NCBI GenBank assembly: GCA_002344065.1
Contig: DDTK01000010.1
Coordinates: 62,001 to 126,000 of the forward strand
Direction of reading: 5' to 3'
DNA length: 64,000 bases
From: Flammeovirgaceae bacterium UBA2366
GTDB lineage: Bacteria; Bacteroidota; Bacteroidia; Cytophagales; Cyclobacteriaceae
Below, piece by piece: positions 35,495 through 44,184 of the stretch. Numbering within the stretch: the first letter of the stretch is position 1; the number at the start of each line of letters is the position of its first letter. The notes below the pieces were generated by a model. The model was not told where the DNA came from and searched no databases. It saw nothing but the letters and a program-made list of their open reading frames with translations. The position numbers were made by a program, and so were the translations under genes.

Positions 35495-36722
35495 AAAAAT
35501 ATTTTCAAGATACCTTTCTCTTGGATCGCTAATGGGTATGGTGGCGGGTATTGTGCTGGGATTATCACCATCCGCCTGGCACGTGGATAGGTTGTTACCC
35601 TACGCGGAAGGATTTGCCAAACTTTGGATTATTGTTTTGCTGTTGCTCGCTATTCCGTTAGTGATTACATACCTGTTGTTGAGTTTACTTCAATTACTGC
35701 AATCGAAGTCGGCCGGTAAATTGGCTTTACGCGGTTTCAGTATTCATGTGGTGATGCTTGTGCTGGGTGCCGTTGTATCCGTTCTGCTGAGTGTGGTGTT
35801 ACTGAGAGTGATGCCACCGTTTTTTTCGGGCTGGTCAGCAACAACTACAACGCAGGTGATGACACTAACGATCACCCATCAACTCTCACTTATTCAGGTG
35901 TGGATAGCAAGATTGATCATTCCTGTTATTGTCCTAACAATAGTGTTCGCTGTGCTGATAAATTTTTTCTCATCCCTGAAAGACAGCATAGTTGATCGTA
36001 CAACGCGTATCAGTAAAAGACTTTTTATAGGGTTGCGTTATGTGTTTATGGCATTGCCATTCTCAGTGGCTAGCCTGGCGTTGATAATTACTTTGCGCAA
36101 TGGCGCACAGCTTGCCGGTGTAGCAGGATTTTACATTGCAGGAGTTTGCCTGGTGCTGATTTTGTTTACGATCATTCAATATGCTGCTGTGTTTTTCTTT
36201 GGTCACATATCCATTAAGAAATTTTTTCAGGCCTTGTTACCTGCACAATGGGTTGCGGCCAGCACCTGTTCATCATTAGCTACCTTGCCGGCACTGTTGG
36301 TAAGTGTAAAACGCATGGGTGTTGCGGATGAAGTGGCCGGTTCGGCTGTTCCGGTTTTTGTTTCCTTCTTTCGCGTAAACCTGATGGTGGCCAATCCATT
36401 TTCGTTTTTTCTGTTGTCACATTTGTACAACTTACCTGTTACGTTACCCCATGTGTTACTTTTTCTTGGTTTGATGATGCTTACCAGTTTTGGAAGCCCT
36501 GGTTTACCTCAAACCGGCAACGTATATAGCTTACCTGTATTTCTTGCTGCCGGCATTCCAGTGGAGGGTGTTGTGTTACTAAAGGCACTTGATGCTATAC
36601 CCGATGTTTTTAAAACCGTATTGAATGTTACCGAAACTGCTGCCGTAACATCCTTAACGGTTCGTTGGGCTTCGCGGGGCGAAACAGTTGTACCAAAACT
36701 TCATCCACAACTACCGGTATGA
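35487..36722 (+). CDS. DAACS (SDF) family symporter, second of two
   Basis: 411 residues, a diverged paralogue of the preceding gene. HP1 is AASTCSSLATLPALLVS (about 261), HP2 is LTSFGSPGLPQTGN (about 333) and helix 8 is LDAIPDVFKTVLNVTETAAV (about 370), almost the same as in the first copy. The family couples Na+ or H+ to uptake of glutamate, aspartate or C4-dicarboxylates. Tandem overlapping genes suggest a duplicated pair, possibly acting as a hetero-trimer, which would be unusual. Its TGA overlaps the ATG of the ATP-grasp-like gene (ATGA). Confidence 0.88.
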   Translation: MTEKIFSRYLSLGSLMGMVAGIVLGLSPSAWHVDRLLPYAEGFAKLWIIVLLLLAIPLVITYLLLSLLQLLQSKSAGKLALRGFSIHVVMLVLGAVVSVLLSVVLLRVMPPFFSGWSATTTTQVMTLTITHQLSLIQVWIARLIIPVIVLTIVFAVLINFFSSLKDSIVDRTTRISKRLFIGLRYVFMALPFSVASLALIITLRNGAQLAGVAGFYIAGVCLVLILFTIIQYAAVFFFGHISIKKFFQALLPAQWVAASTCSSLATLPALLVSVKRMGVADEVAGSAVPVFVSFFRVNLMVANPFSFFLLSHLYNLPVTLPHVLLFLGLMMLTSFGSPGLPQTGNVYSLPVFLAAGIPVEGVVLLKALDAIPDVFKTVLNVTETAAVTSLTVRWASRGETVVPKLHPQLPV

Positions 36723-37801
36723 TTTATTTTCTGGTTACGCGAAGAAACCGTCACCCGATCAAGAACTTTTTGCGATCGCGGGGAAAACACTATGTTAATC
36801 GCATCACTGTAATTTATTATGAGAACCTTGAGCTTTTGCGTTCCCTTAAGGCCGGCTCATTTATTTTTTCTGATTTCGATTTACTCAATCCAAAACAACG
36901 CGAGGTCATCACACGGATTTTTGCTCAACTGAAAAGCCGATACCCAAACCTGAAACTATTTAACGATCCCGCCAAGGTGCTGCTGCGTTATGATCTACTC
37001 AAGCGCATGTATGCACTTGGTGTAAATAAATTTGATGTAGTGCGGGCAACAGAATCTTTCGACCATCTGAAATTTCCATTATTCATCCGGGAGGCCGATC
37101 GGCACACGGGGGCCCTTACTCCTTTATTACATAAAGCAAAGGAGGTGAAGTACCATCTTCGTTTGCTGAGAGCATTGGGATATGTGCCTTATGATTTATT
37201 GATTGTAGAGTTTGTGGATGCTTCTGCTGGCGATGGAGTGTTTATTAAGATGTCGGGTTTTGTGCTAGGCGAAAAAATTATGCCCCGTTACCTGAACTAC
37301 AGTCCGGGCTGGATGGTGAAGTCTACCGTGCATCCGGAGGATGCCTTAATGCAGCAACGCCATGCAGATGTGCAGGAATACATGCGCACCAATCCGCATA
37401 AGGAGTGGTTACAGAAAGTGTTTAAAGAGGCCAACATTACCTATGGCCGCTCCGATTACGCATTAGTTAATGGAGAGTTACAACTATGGGAAATCAACCT
37501 GAACCCTTCTTTTGTTCGTCCTCCGCGAAAGCGAAAGAATGATCCCTCACCACAGCGACTGATGCGTGATGAGTTTTATAAACAGTTTTTTGTAGCGCTG
37601 GAAGAAACAGATTATGCTGGTGATGAACACCTTGAACTTTCCATCACCAAGGCCGACCTGTATGCGATGCGCACTTCATTGTGGTACCGCATCAAAATGG
37701 GTTTTCGCACACGACTGGTAAAGAAAAAACCGCACTATATTTTAATGCGTAATATTAGTTATGCTGTTGCCAAACTATGGATAAGGATTTTCAAAGCGTG
37801 A
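36719..37801 (+). CDS. ATP-grasp-like protein of unknown function
   Basis: 360 residues from the ATG at 36719, which overlaps the symporter stop. An N-terminal alpha/beta domain (about 1-100) precedes a region with KFPLFIREADRHTGALTPLL (about 124) and YDLLIVEFVDASAGDGVFIK (about 170). The last catalytic-like motif YALVNGELQLWEINLNPSF (about 245) has the Glu-x-Asn metal-binding pattern of ATP-grasp enzymes. The C-terminal 90 residues are basic and helical. An ATP-dependent carboxylate-amine ligase is plausible, and the linked transporters might import its amino or dicarboxylic acid substrate, but both points are inference. Confidence 0.6.
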   Translation: MIYFLVTRRNRHPIKNFLRSRGKHYVNRITVIYYENLELLRSLKAGSFIFSDFDLLNPKQREVITRIFAQLKSRYPNLKLFNDPAKVLLRYDLLKRMYALGVNKFDVVRATESFDHLKFPLFIREADRHTGALTPLLHKAKEVKYHLRLLRALGYVPYDLLIVEFVDASAGDGVFIKMSGFVLGEKIMPRYLNYSPGWMVKSTVHPEDALMQQRHADVQEYMRTNPHKEWLQKVFKEANITYGRSDYALVNGELQLWEINLNPSFVRPPRKRKNDPSPQRLMRDEFYKQFFVALEETDYAGDEHLELSITKADLYAMRTSLWYRIKMGFRTRLVKKKPHYILMRNISYAVAKLWIRIFKA

Positions 37802-37860
37802 GTTCTTCCGGTTCCTTTCCTATTTCGTAACTTGTCGTTCTGCTTCTAACCTTAATCAAC

Positions 37861-40800
37861 ATGGCGTTACGATTAAACCTCATTCATGCGTTTACTTTTG
37901 TTTTGCTTAGCGCAACAGCACAAGTAACACAAGTTGAAACTGTTATTCAAAAAGGTCATGACCAATCGGTGCTGTGCCTGGCGCTGCATCCCGACAGCAC
38001 CATTCTGGCAACGGGCAGCCGTGATAAATCCATTAAACTCTGGAACCTGAACAATACCCGCGAAATCAGAAACCTGCTTGGGCACACGGCTTCCGTGCGA
38101 AGCATTGCCTTTAGCCCTGACGGAAAAACCCTGGCCAGCTGTGCCAACGATGAAACTTTCCGGTTGTGGAATATCCAAACGGGGGAAACGCTCTATCGCT
38201 CTGAACCGATGGGTGATCTGCTTACGTCCATTGCCTTTCTGGCAGATGGTAAACATTTACTGATCGGAGGTTATCCGTGGGAAGCCTTTGTGTTCAGCAT
38301 TCCGGAAAGGAAAATTATAAAGAAGATTAAAGTAGGTCCGAATAAGGGGACGGGCTCAGGTGTACAGTTTGCCGTGAGTGGTAATGGTGAATGGTTTTCC
38401 ATTGCCGAGGACAACCATACCGCACAGGTTTTCGATGCTAAAAGCTTTGAATTAAAATACACCCTTAAACGCGAAGATGGCTATTGCGGAGGTTGTCCAT
38501 CGTATAGTGTTTTTAGTAAAGATAGTAAATTTCTGTACCTCGCCTCACATCGTGGTGCTTTGAAGAAATATGATTTGTCAACAGGTCAATTACAAAAGGA
38601 AATTCTTCCTGAAATCAGCAACATTCAAGGGCTGGCGATTAATCCGGATGGAACCCAATTGCTGATCGTCCATGAAAATGAAGCTTCAGTATATGCTGAA
38701 TCTAACGGTGCATTACTCAGCACCATGACAACGGAAGACAAAGCCAAATTCAATCGTGGCATGTTCACCCTGCAGAACGACCGTGTGATCTTTGTAAAGG
38801 AAAATAACATCGCGGAAGCGCGAACATTGAACGACACACCACACAGTGTTTTCACCGGCATACTCAATGAGCGCGACAAGGGTGGCGTAACGTACGATCC
38901 AAACTTTTACTGGGAGTCGCACATTGCCCGGTACATCCGCATAAAAAATGAATTAAAGATAGCGCCCGATGGCAAGTCGCTCATTCGTGGGAAGTTTGGC
39001 ACTAAACTAAAGCTGTGGGATATGGCCAGTGGCCAACAGCTAAATGAATTTGTCGGCCATGATAAAGCGCCTTATTGTTTCGACTTCAGCGGAGACGGAA
39101 AATTAATGGTGAGCAGTGGTGCCGATGGAAAAGTTGTACTGTGGGATTTAGTCAGTGGCGATTCGTTGAGAAGCTGGAAGGCCCATCGCGAACCGGTATT
39201 TGATATTCGCTTTAGTCCGGATGGAAAAAAAGTGCTAACCTCCAGTTGGGATGCCACCATAAAGATTTTTGATGCAAACACCGGTAAGCAGTTGCAGTAC
39301 ATTGATCTGCAAAACAACTCGGGCTTTGTGGCCGCCTGGCATCAAAACAACCTTTACTTCTTTGTAGCGCGTTTAAACAAAACATTGGAGATGTGGGAAC
39401 CCGATACAAAATCAGTAGTGCGATCATTTGTTGGCCATACCGATGGCATTTCATCTATACAGCAAAGCAAAGATGGCCAGCGGTTGCTCAGTGCCAGTTG
39501 GGATGGAACTGTGCGTCTGTGGGATATTGCCACCGGGCTGAGCATCATGAAACTCTCCAATCATGAGGGCAGCGTCCACACGACCATCTTCAGCAATCAT
39601 GAACAATGGATTTTCAGTGCTGGTGCAGATCGTGTTATCAATGTATGGAATGCTGTGAACGGTAATTTACTCTACCAACTCAGCGGGCACCAGGCCGATG
39701 TTACCAGCCTGGCCATCAGCAAAGATGATAAAACACTCATCAGTCATAGCCTGGATGGTATTACCAAATTTTGGGACCTGGAGAACAAAAAAGAATTTTA
39801 TGAACACATTCACCTGGCTGAGCGCGACTGGATGGTAAAAACCCGTGACGGTTATTTTTCCATCACGGCAAATGCACGCGACAAAATTCATTTTGTAAGT
39901 GGCCTTACTACGTTTGATGTGGAACAATTTTTTGAAACGTTCTTCCGCCCCGACCTGCTGCCGGGTTTATATAAAAGTCGTGGAGCGGGTACTCCACAAA
40001 AAACCCTGCAAGGGAAATTACAAAACTCTCCACCACCCGATGTGCGTGTAGCGGTACTGCCCACTGCTGATGGGAAGCGCGCAGAAGTGTTTGTGCGCAT
40101 TACCGAAAAGGGCGGAGGAGTTGATGAAATAAAGTTGCTGCATAATGGCAAGAGCATTGCGTTAAGCAAACCACCGGAACGTAAAAAGTATAAGAAGGAT
40201 GAACAGGTTATTGTGAAGGAAGAGATTGCCCTGGTGGGTGGTGAAAATACGTTCAGTGCTTCGGCTTTTAATCTTGACCGGGTGGAGTCGGCAACACATA
40301 GTATATCGGTGGTGGCCGAGGTACCCATGAAGCCTGGAATTTGCCATCTGTTTGTAGTGGGTATAAACAAATACAAAAACAGTAAGCTTGAGTTGAACTA
40401 TGCACGGCCCGATGCTGAGTCGTTTAAGAAGGTGCTGATGGAAAACACAAAGGGCATTTTCAAATCATTGGAAGTGCATGCGCTGTATGATGAAGATGCC
40501 AGCAAGGCAAATATTTTACAAACGCTTGATAAACTGGCTGCACAGGTTAAGCCCGAAGATGTGTTTATTTTTTATTATGCCGGACACGGCAGCATGGCCG
40601 ACAATCGTTTCTTTTTCATTCCATCCGAAAGTATCCGACTTTATGATATTAAATCACTGGAGAAGGAGGCTATTCCGGCATCAATGCTTCAGGAAAAATT
40701 CCGGAACATTGCAGCGCTGAAGCAGATGATTATTATGGATGCGTGTCAGTCGGGCGGGTCGGTGGAATTGCTGGCCACGCGCGGTGCGGCAGAAGAAAAG

Positions 40801-41097
40801 GCCATTGCCCAATTATCGCGCAGTGCGGGCATCCATGTGCTGGCATCAGCCGGCAGTGAACAGTTTGCCACGGAGTTTGCAGAATTAGGCCATGGACTAT
40901 TTACCTATGTGTTGATCAAAGCCCTGCAAGGTGCGGCCGATGGCGCACCACTGGATGGCAAGGTTACTATTTACGAATTGAAATCCTACCTCGATGACCA
41001 GGTGCCGGAAATGACACGACAACTAAAAGGCAAACCGCAATATCCGTTTACGTTTTCACGTGGGCAGGATTTTCCGGTGATTTTGAAAGAGGATTAA
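37861..41097 (+). CDS. exported WD40-repeat protein with C-terminal caspase (C14) domain
   Basis: 1078 residues with a signal peptide (LIHAFTFVLLSATAQ). About twelve WD40 repeats (about 35-650) include GHTASVRSIAFSPDGKTLAS and GHTDGISSIQQSKDG. A linker domain (about 720-820) leads to a p20-like caspase fold. The catalytic His is in IFYYAGHGSMAD (about 906) and the catalytic Cys in IIMDACQSGGSVELL (about 962). Metacaspase-like peptidases cleave after basic or acidic residues depending on subfamily; specificity is not clear here. Most prokaryotic caspases are cytosolic, so the export signal is notable. It is a single gene with no obvious partner. Confidence 0.88.
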   Translation: MALRLNLIHAFTFVLLSATAQVTQVETVIQKGHDQSVLCLALHPDSTILATGSRDKSIKLWNLNNTREIRNLLGHTASVRSIAFSPDGKTLASCANDETFRLWNIQTGETLYRSEPMGDLLTSIAFLADGKHLLIGGYPWEAFVFSIPERKIIKKIKVGPNKGTGSGVQFAVSGNGEWFSIAEDNHTAQVFDAKSFELKYTLKREDGYCGGCPSYSVFSKDSKFLYLASHRGALKKYDLSTGQLQKEILPEISNIQGLAINPDGTQLLIVHENEASVYAESNGALLSTMTTEDKAKFNRGMFTLQNDRVIFVKENNIAEARTLNDTPHSVFTGILNERDKGGVTYDPNFYWESHIARYIRIKNELKIAPDGKSLIRGKFGTKLKLWDMASGQQLNEFVGHDKAPYCFDFSGDGKLMVSSGADGKVVLWDLVSGDSLRSWKAHREPVFDIRFSPDGKKVLTSSWDATIKIFDANTGKQLQYIDLQNNSGFVAAWHQNNLYFFVARLNKTLEMWEPDTKSVVRSFVGHTDGISSIQQSKDGQRLLSASWDGTVRLWDIATGLSIMKLSNHEGSVHTTIFSNHEQWIFSAGADRVINVWNAVNGNLLYQLSGHQADVTSLAISKDDKTLISHSLDGITKFWDLENKKEFYEHIHLAERDWMVKTRDGYFSITANARDKIHFVSGLTTFDVEQFFETFFRPDLLPGLYKSRGAGTPQKTLQGKLQNSPPPDVRVAVLPTADGKRAEVFVRITEKGGGVDEIKLLHNGKSIALSKPPERKKYKKDEQVIVKEEIALVGGENTFSASAFNLDRVESATHSISVVAEVPMKPGICHLFVVGINKYKNSKLELNYARPDAESFKKVLMENTKGIFKSLEVHALYDEDASKANILQTLDKLAAQVKPEDVFIFYYAGHGSMADNRFFFIPSESIRLYDIKSLEKEAIPASMLQEKFRNIAALKQMIIMDACQSGGSVELLATRGAAEEKAIAQLSRSAGIHVLASAGSEQFATEFAELGHGLFTYVLIKALQGAADGAPLDGKVTIYELKSYLDDQVPEMTRQLKGKPQYPFTFSRGQDFPVILKED

Positions 41098-41115
41098 TGA
41101 TCACACGTCAGGTTT

Positions 41116-43167
41116 TTAAATACCCAGGCTAAGGCTTAAGCTTATGCTTTTTTGGAATTCGAACGGCCCCATGGCTTCACGATCAAAGCCCTGCTTGGTT
41201 TGTATCCATAAATTTCGCCCGGTAAGCGATACCATTGCATTCCGTAACCCAATCCTTTCGGCAACGTAATCAGGTAAACGTGAGCCTACGGAAACATCCC
41301 GCAACTTAGTGAAGGAGGCATCAAGGATTAGCGGAACTCCGCTATAAGAAATTATATCGCCACCGTGACTTAGGTCCAACAGTGCGCTAAGCCAAAGATT
41401 TTTCCAGGTTAGTTGATTGAATATACTGCCTGTCCAATCGGGATTGGGTGAACCAAGTAACGATCCTCCGGGAGTACCATCATTTGATCTGATGCTTATG
41501 CGACTGTTGCCCCAGATTAATTTAACGTTGTATTCAATGTATTCTCGCTTTACGGGAACAGCACCTGCGATCAGTTCAACACCTTTTTGCGTAATATTCT
41601 TGACATTAACAAAAGTTACCGAGCCACCAGAGCCGGTAGATGCTACCGTTCGGTCATAGATCAGATCATTAAAATGTGTAAGACTGAACTGAATTCGGTT
41701 GTTAAGCCACCCTGTATCGAAACCGGTTTCCAGGGTACGTTTATTTTCAGGCAGTGCCGGTTCACGTACAGAACGTGCAAACGGAAAATTTTGATTAGTC
41801 ATAAAGTAACGCTCTCCATAACTGAAGCGAAGTTTACCGAAAGTAAGTGCTTTCGAAGAGGGCTTGATCAGGTTGGAGAATATCAGATTAGCGCCAACCG
41901 TATAGTTAGACCTACTATCGTTAATAGCGCTATGTTCCTCGTTGCGATACGAGTAATTGACAAACAGTGTTTCTTTCCAACCTACTTCAGTACCGAGCAA
42001 TAATGCCGGATTCTTATAGCGTTCAGAATGACTCAATTCAATTGACCCACTTGTTGTTTCATTATAACCGTAAACAGAAAAGCGGGAATGATTGAATTGC
42101 ATCCCGACATACCCAGACCATATTAGATCAGTTATTGGCTTGAGCTTCCAATCAGCAACTACATTTGAATAATTTCTTTTTTGAAACAGCTCATAACGAG
42201 TGATGCTTTTGTCATTGTCAACGATAAATCCATTTTCATTCATTAGATCAATCTCTGCATAAACCCATTGTGCTGTTAGTTTCACCCCGCTTATTACCTC
42301 ATACGAAGCCATAATGTTGCCTTGTACAAAATTTCGGTTTCCTGTTGTGGTTTGTGTGGTAAATCCTGCCTGGCCCTGGTAACTTACCGAAGAATTATAT
42401 TGTTGGTAATAATCATTAAGCACCAGCCTTACCTTTAACTTGTTTAAATCAACGCCAGTGTTGACGGAAGCATTATGATAGCTAAATCTGGCGCCAACAT
42501 CATTACTTAACTTGGGTTGCAGCGAAAAATTATAGGAAATGCGCGTATCAACGGCACCAAAATCTTGTCGATACGCCAATGACCAGGAATGATTCCATTG
42601 ATGCAGATCATCGGGAAGCCCAAAGTTCTGTGTATCAGCATTCCAACTTCTTGTACTATAGGCGTTAAAGTCGAACTCAGGTTTTACAGCGCCTACCCCC
42701 GTTTTCGTTTCAAGCACCACAACCCCATTGCCGGCTGCTCCACCGTACATGTTGGCGGTGTTTGCACTTCCGCTGGCACTAATGCGACTAAACTCAAAGG
42801 CATTGAAGTTAAATGATGATGTGGCCAGAGGGTTCAGGGGTACACCATCCACAATAAGCAGTGACTGATTGGAACGAACACCGGCTGTAAAAAAATGTGC
42901 TTGTGCGGGAGCTGATAAGTTAGGTGTTTGGCCTCGTAGCAAATGGAATACCGGTGCGCCTGCTGAAAGATGAAGTATGAACGGATCATCAACCGAGACA
43001 ATAAAATTGGTAGCCGATTTTAATGGTTGGGTATAATACGGTGCGAGCTTTATTTCAACTTCCTGATTAACGGAGTCTACAGGTTGGGTCTGTTCTTCCT
43101 GAGCATACACCATACGAGCAAGAAAGATCAGCAGCACAACCAATAGGGGACGATTCAGTTGTAACAT
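41116..43167 (-). CDS. small SusC-like TonB-dependent outer membrane receptor
   Basis: 683 residues with a signal peptide (LLVVLLIFLARMVYAQ). The plug domain (about 60-160) includes SLLIVDGVPLNP and the SusC-like MYGGAAGNGVVVLETKTG. About twenty beta strands follow, and the last residues (SISLSLSLGI) fit a barrel-closing strand. It is shorter than SusC proteins (~1000) and lacks the N-terminal carboxypeptidase-regulatory-like domain; no TonB box is obvious. No SusD gene adjoins it, so it is not part of a typical polysaccharide utilisation locus. The ligand is unknown. Confidence 0.8.
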   Translation of the reverse strand: MLQLNRPLLVVLLIFLARMVYAQEEQTQPVDSVNQEVEIKLAPYYTQPLKSATNFIVSVDDPFILHLSAGAPVFHLLRGQTPNLSAPAQAHFFTAGVRSNQSLLIVDGVPLNPLATSSFNFNAFEFSRISASGSANTANMYGGAAGNGVVVLETKTGVGAVKPEFDFNAYSTRSWNADTQNFGLPDDLHQWNHSWSLAYRQDFGAVDTRISYNFSLQPKLSNDVGARFSYHNASVNTGVDLNKLKVRLVLNDYYQQYNSSVSYQGQAGFTTQTTTGNRNFVQGNIMASYEVISGVKLTAQWVYAEIDLMNENGFIVDNDKSITRYELFQKRNYSNVVADWKLKPITDLIWSGYVGMQFNHSRFSVYGYNETTSGSIELSHSERYKNPALLLGTEVGWKETLFVNYSYRNEEHSAINDSRSNYTVGANLIFSNLIKPSSKALTFGKLRFSYGERYFMTNQNFPFARSVREPALPENKRTLETGFDTGWLNNRIQFSLTHFNDLIYDRTVASTGSGGSVTFVNVKNITQKGVELIAGAVPVKREYIEYNVKLIWGNSRISIRSNDGTPGGSLLGSPNPDWTGSIFNQLTWKNLWLSALLDLSHGGDIISYSGVPLILDASFTKLRDVSVGSRLPDYVAERIGLRNAMVSLTGRNLWIQTKQGFDREAMGPFEFQKSISLSLSLGI

Positions 43168-43269
43168 ACGTGTTTAGGTAAGCGTGCTAAGATAAGGAGG
43201 TTTTTGATGTATTTATTGTTCACAGCTGGTGCTGATCGTATATTCTCTTTCTGTTCCGCTCTCGCTGAT

Positions 43270-43377
43270 CTGTGTCTTGCGAAAAGCAATCCCAATATTT
43301 TACATTTTGTTTTATTATGCTCCATGGCATTGCTTCGTCATGCCTCGCGCTTTTCTTCCTTATTCCTCGCAATGACG
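43270..43377. repeat. degenerate copy of the nested inverted repeat
   Basis: Retains GCGAAAAGCAATCCC at the left, GGCATTGCTTCGTCATG inside and CTCGCAATGACG at the right. The CGTCATTGCG left end is decayed. Apparent reading frames here only translate the repeat. Confidence 0.65.
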
Positions 43378-43384
43378 TTACCCC

Positions 43385-43534
43385 CCGTCATTGCGAACGG
43401 AAGGGTTGGGATGTGGGCTGGCGTGAAGCAATCCCAAGCTTAGCGTTAGTTCTCACTATACATTGTGGGATTGCTTCGTCACGGAACGATTTGTGCAATG
43501 GATTTAGACTCATTGGCGTTCCTCGCAATGACGG
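43385..43534. repeat. full nested inverted repeat, left of the GIY-YIG gene
   Basis: CCGTCATTGCGAACGGAAGG at the left end, then GAAGCAATCCC, GGGATTGCTTCGTCACGGAA, and GTTCCTCGCAATGACGG at the right. Outer and inner arms are inverted, so the single strand can fold into a long cruciform. It ends 19 bases before the GIY-YIG ATG. Confidence 0.85.
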
Positions 43535-43553
43535 AAATACATTAAATTGAAAA

Positions 43554-43853
43554 ATGCAAAGAGGAGGCTGCGTTTATATCATGACTAATATTGGAAATAC
43601 TGTGCTGTACACCGGAGTTACCGCTGATTTAGTAAGTCGGGTTTTGGAGCATAAGTCAGGGAAACATGCCGGCAGTTTTACCTCACGGTACAATGTTAAA
43701 AAGTTGGTATACTATGAAGTGCTTTCTTCTATTGAGGAGGCGATTGATCGGGAGAAAAAGATTAAGGGAGGATCGCGAAAGAAAAAGGAGGAGTTAATTC
43801 ATTCCATGAATCCGGAGTGGCGGGATTTATTTGAGGTTATTAATGATTGGTAG
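43554..43853 (+). CDS. GIY-YIG nuclease family protein
   Basis: 99 residues consisting of one GIY-YIG domain. The motif is VYIMTNIGNTVLYTGVT (VYI...YTG, about residues 7-23), the catalytic Arg is in LVSRVLEHK (about 29) and the catalytic Glu in SSIEEAIDREKKIKGG (about 60). UvrC-like small GIY-YIG proteins of this length are widespread in Bacteroidota without a known function. It is tightly bracketed by palindromic repeats (19 bases upstream, 24 bases downstream), which suggests that gene and repeats form one mobile or repeat-maintaining unit. No accessory DNA-binding domain is visible. Confidence 0.85.
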   Translation: MQRGGCVYIMTNIGNTVLYTGVTADLVSRVLEHKSGKHAGSFTSRYNVKKLVYYEVLSSIEEAIDREKKIKGGSRKKKEELIHSMNPEWRDLFEVINDW

Positions 43854-43877
43854 ATAATGTGACGTAAAAAATTCTCC

Positions 43878-44023
43878 ACGTCATTTCCAGCGGAAGCGTG
43901 GGGATGTGTGATGGCGCGAAGCAATCCCAAAGCATTTGGCACCTCACTATTTAGAGTGGGATTGCTTCGTCACCGGAACTATTTGTGTAGTTGAAAAGTT
44001 TCCTCTACGTTCCTCGCAATGAC
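43878..44023. repeat. nested inverted repeat, right of the GIY-YIG gene (copy 1)
   Basis: Left end is ACGTCATTTCCAGCGGAAGC (diverged), then GCGAAGCAATCCC, GGGATTGCTTCGTCACCGGA, and right end TTCCTCGCAATGAC. Same internal order as the copy at 43385. Confidence 0.8.
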
Positions 44024-44036
44024 ACTAAAATTTTCT

Positions 44037-44166
44037 CGTCATTGCGAACGGAAGGGCTGGTTGTGTGTGAGCGTGAAGCAATCCCACAATATGTAGAGAG
44101 GGATTGCTTCGTCACGGAACGATTGTGGGAATTGATTAAGTTTCCTCAACGTTCCTCACATTGACG
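44037..44166. repeat. nested inverted repeat, right of the GIY-YIG gene (copy 2)
   Basis: CGTCATTGCGAACGGAAGGG, GTGAAGCAATCCC, GGGATTGCTTCGTCACGGAA, then TTCCTCACATTGACG at the right end. It ends 18 bases before the stop of the P-type ATPase. The gap 43854-44184 contains only these two repeats. Confidence 0.85.
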
Positions 44167-44184
44167 ATTTAACTTTTTTCTGTT

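Noticed and set aside
39888..40376. 162-codon minus-strand frame
   Set aside because: Antisense to the WD40-caspase gene, which has continuous domain support.
41116..43167. Polysaccharide utilisation locus
   Set aside because: No SusD, no glycoside hydrolase and no sugar regulator adjoin the SusC-like receptor.
43204..43550. Two overlapping plus-strand frames of 79 and 92 codons
   Set aside because: They translate the palindromic repeats, have no recognisable family, and overlap each other in different frames.
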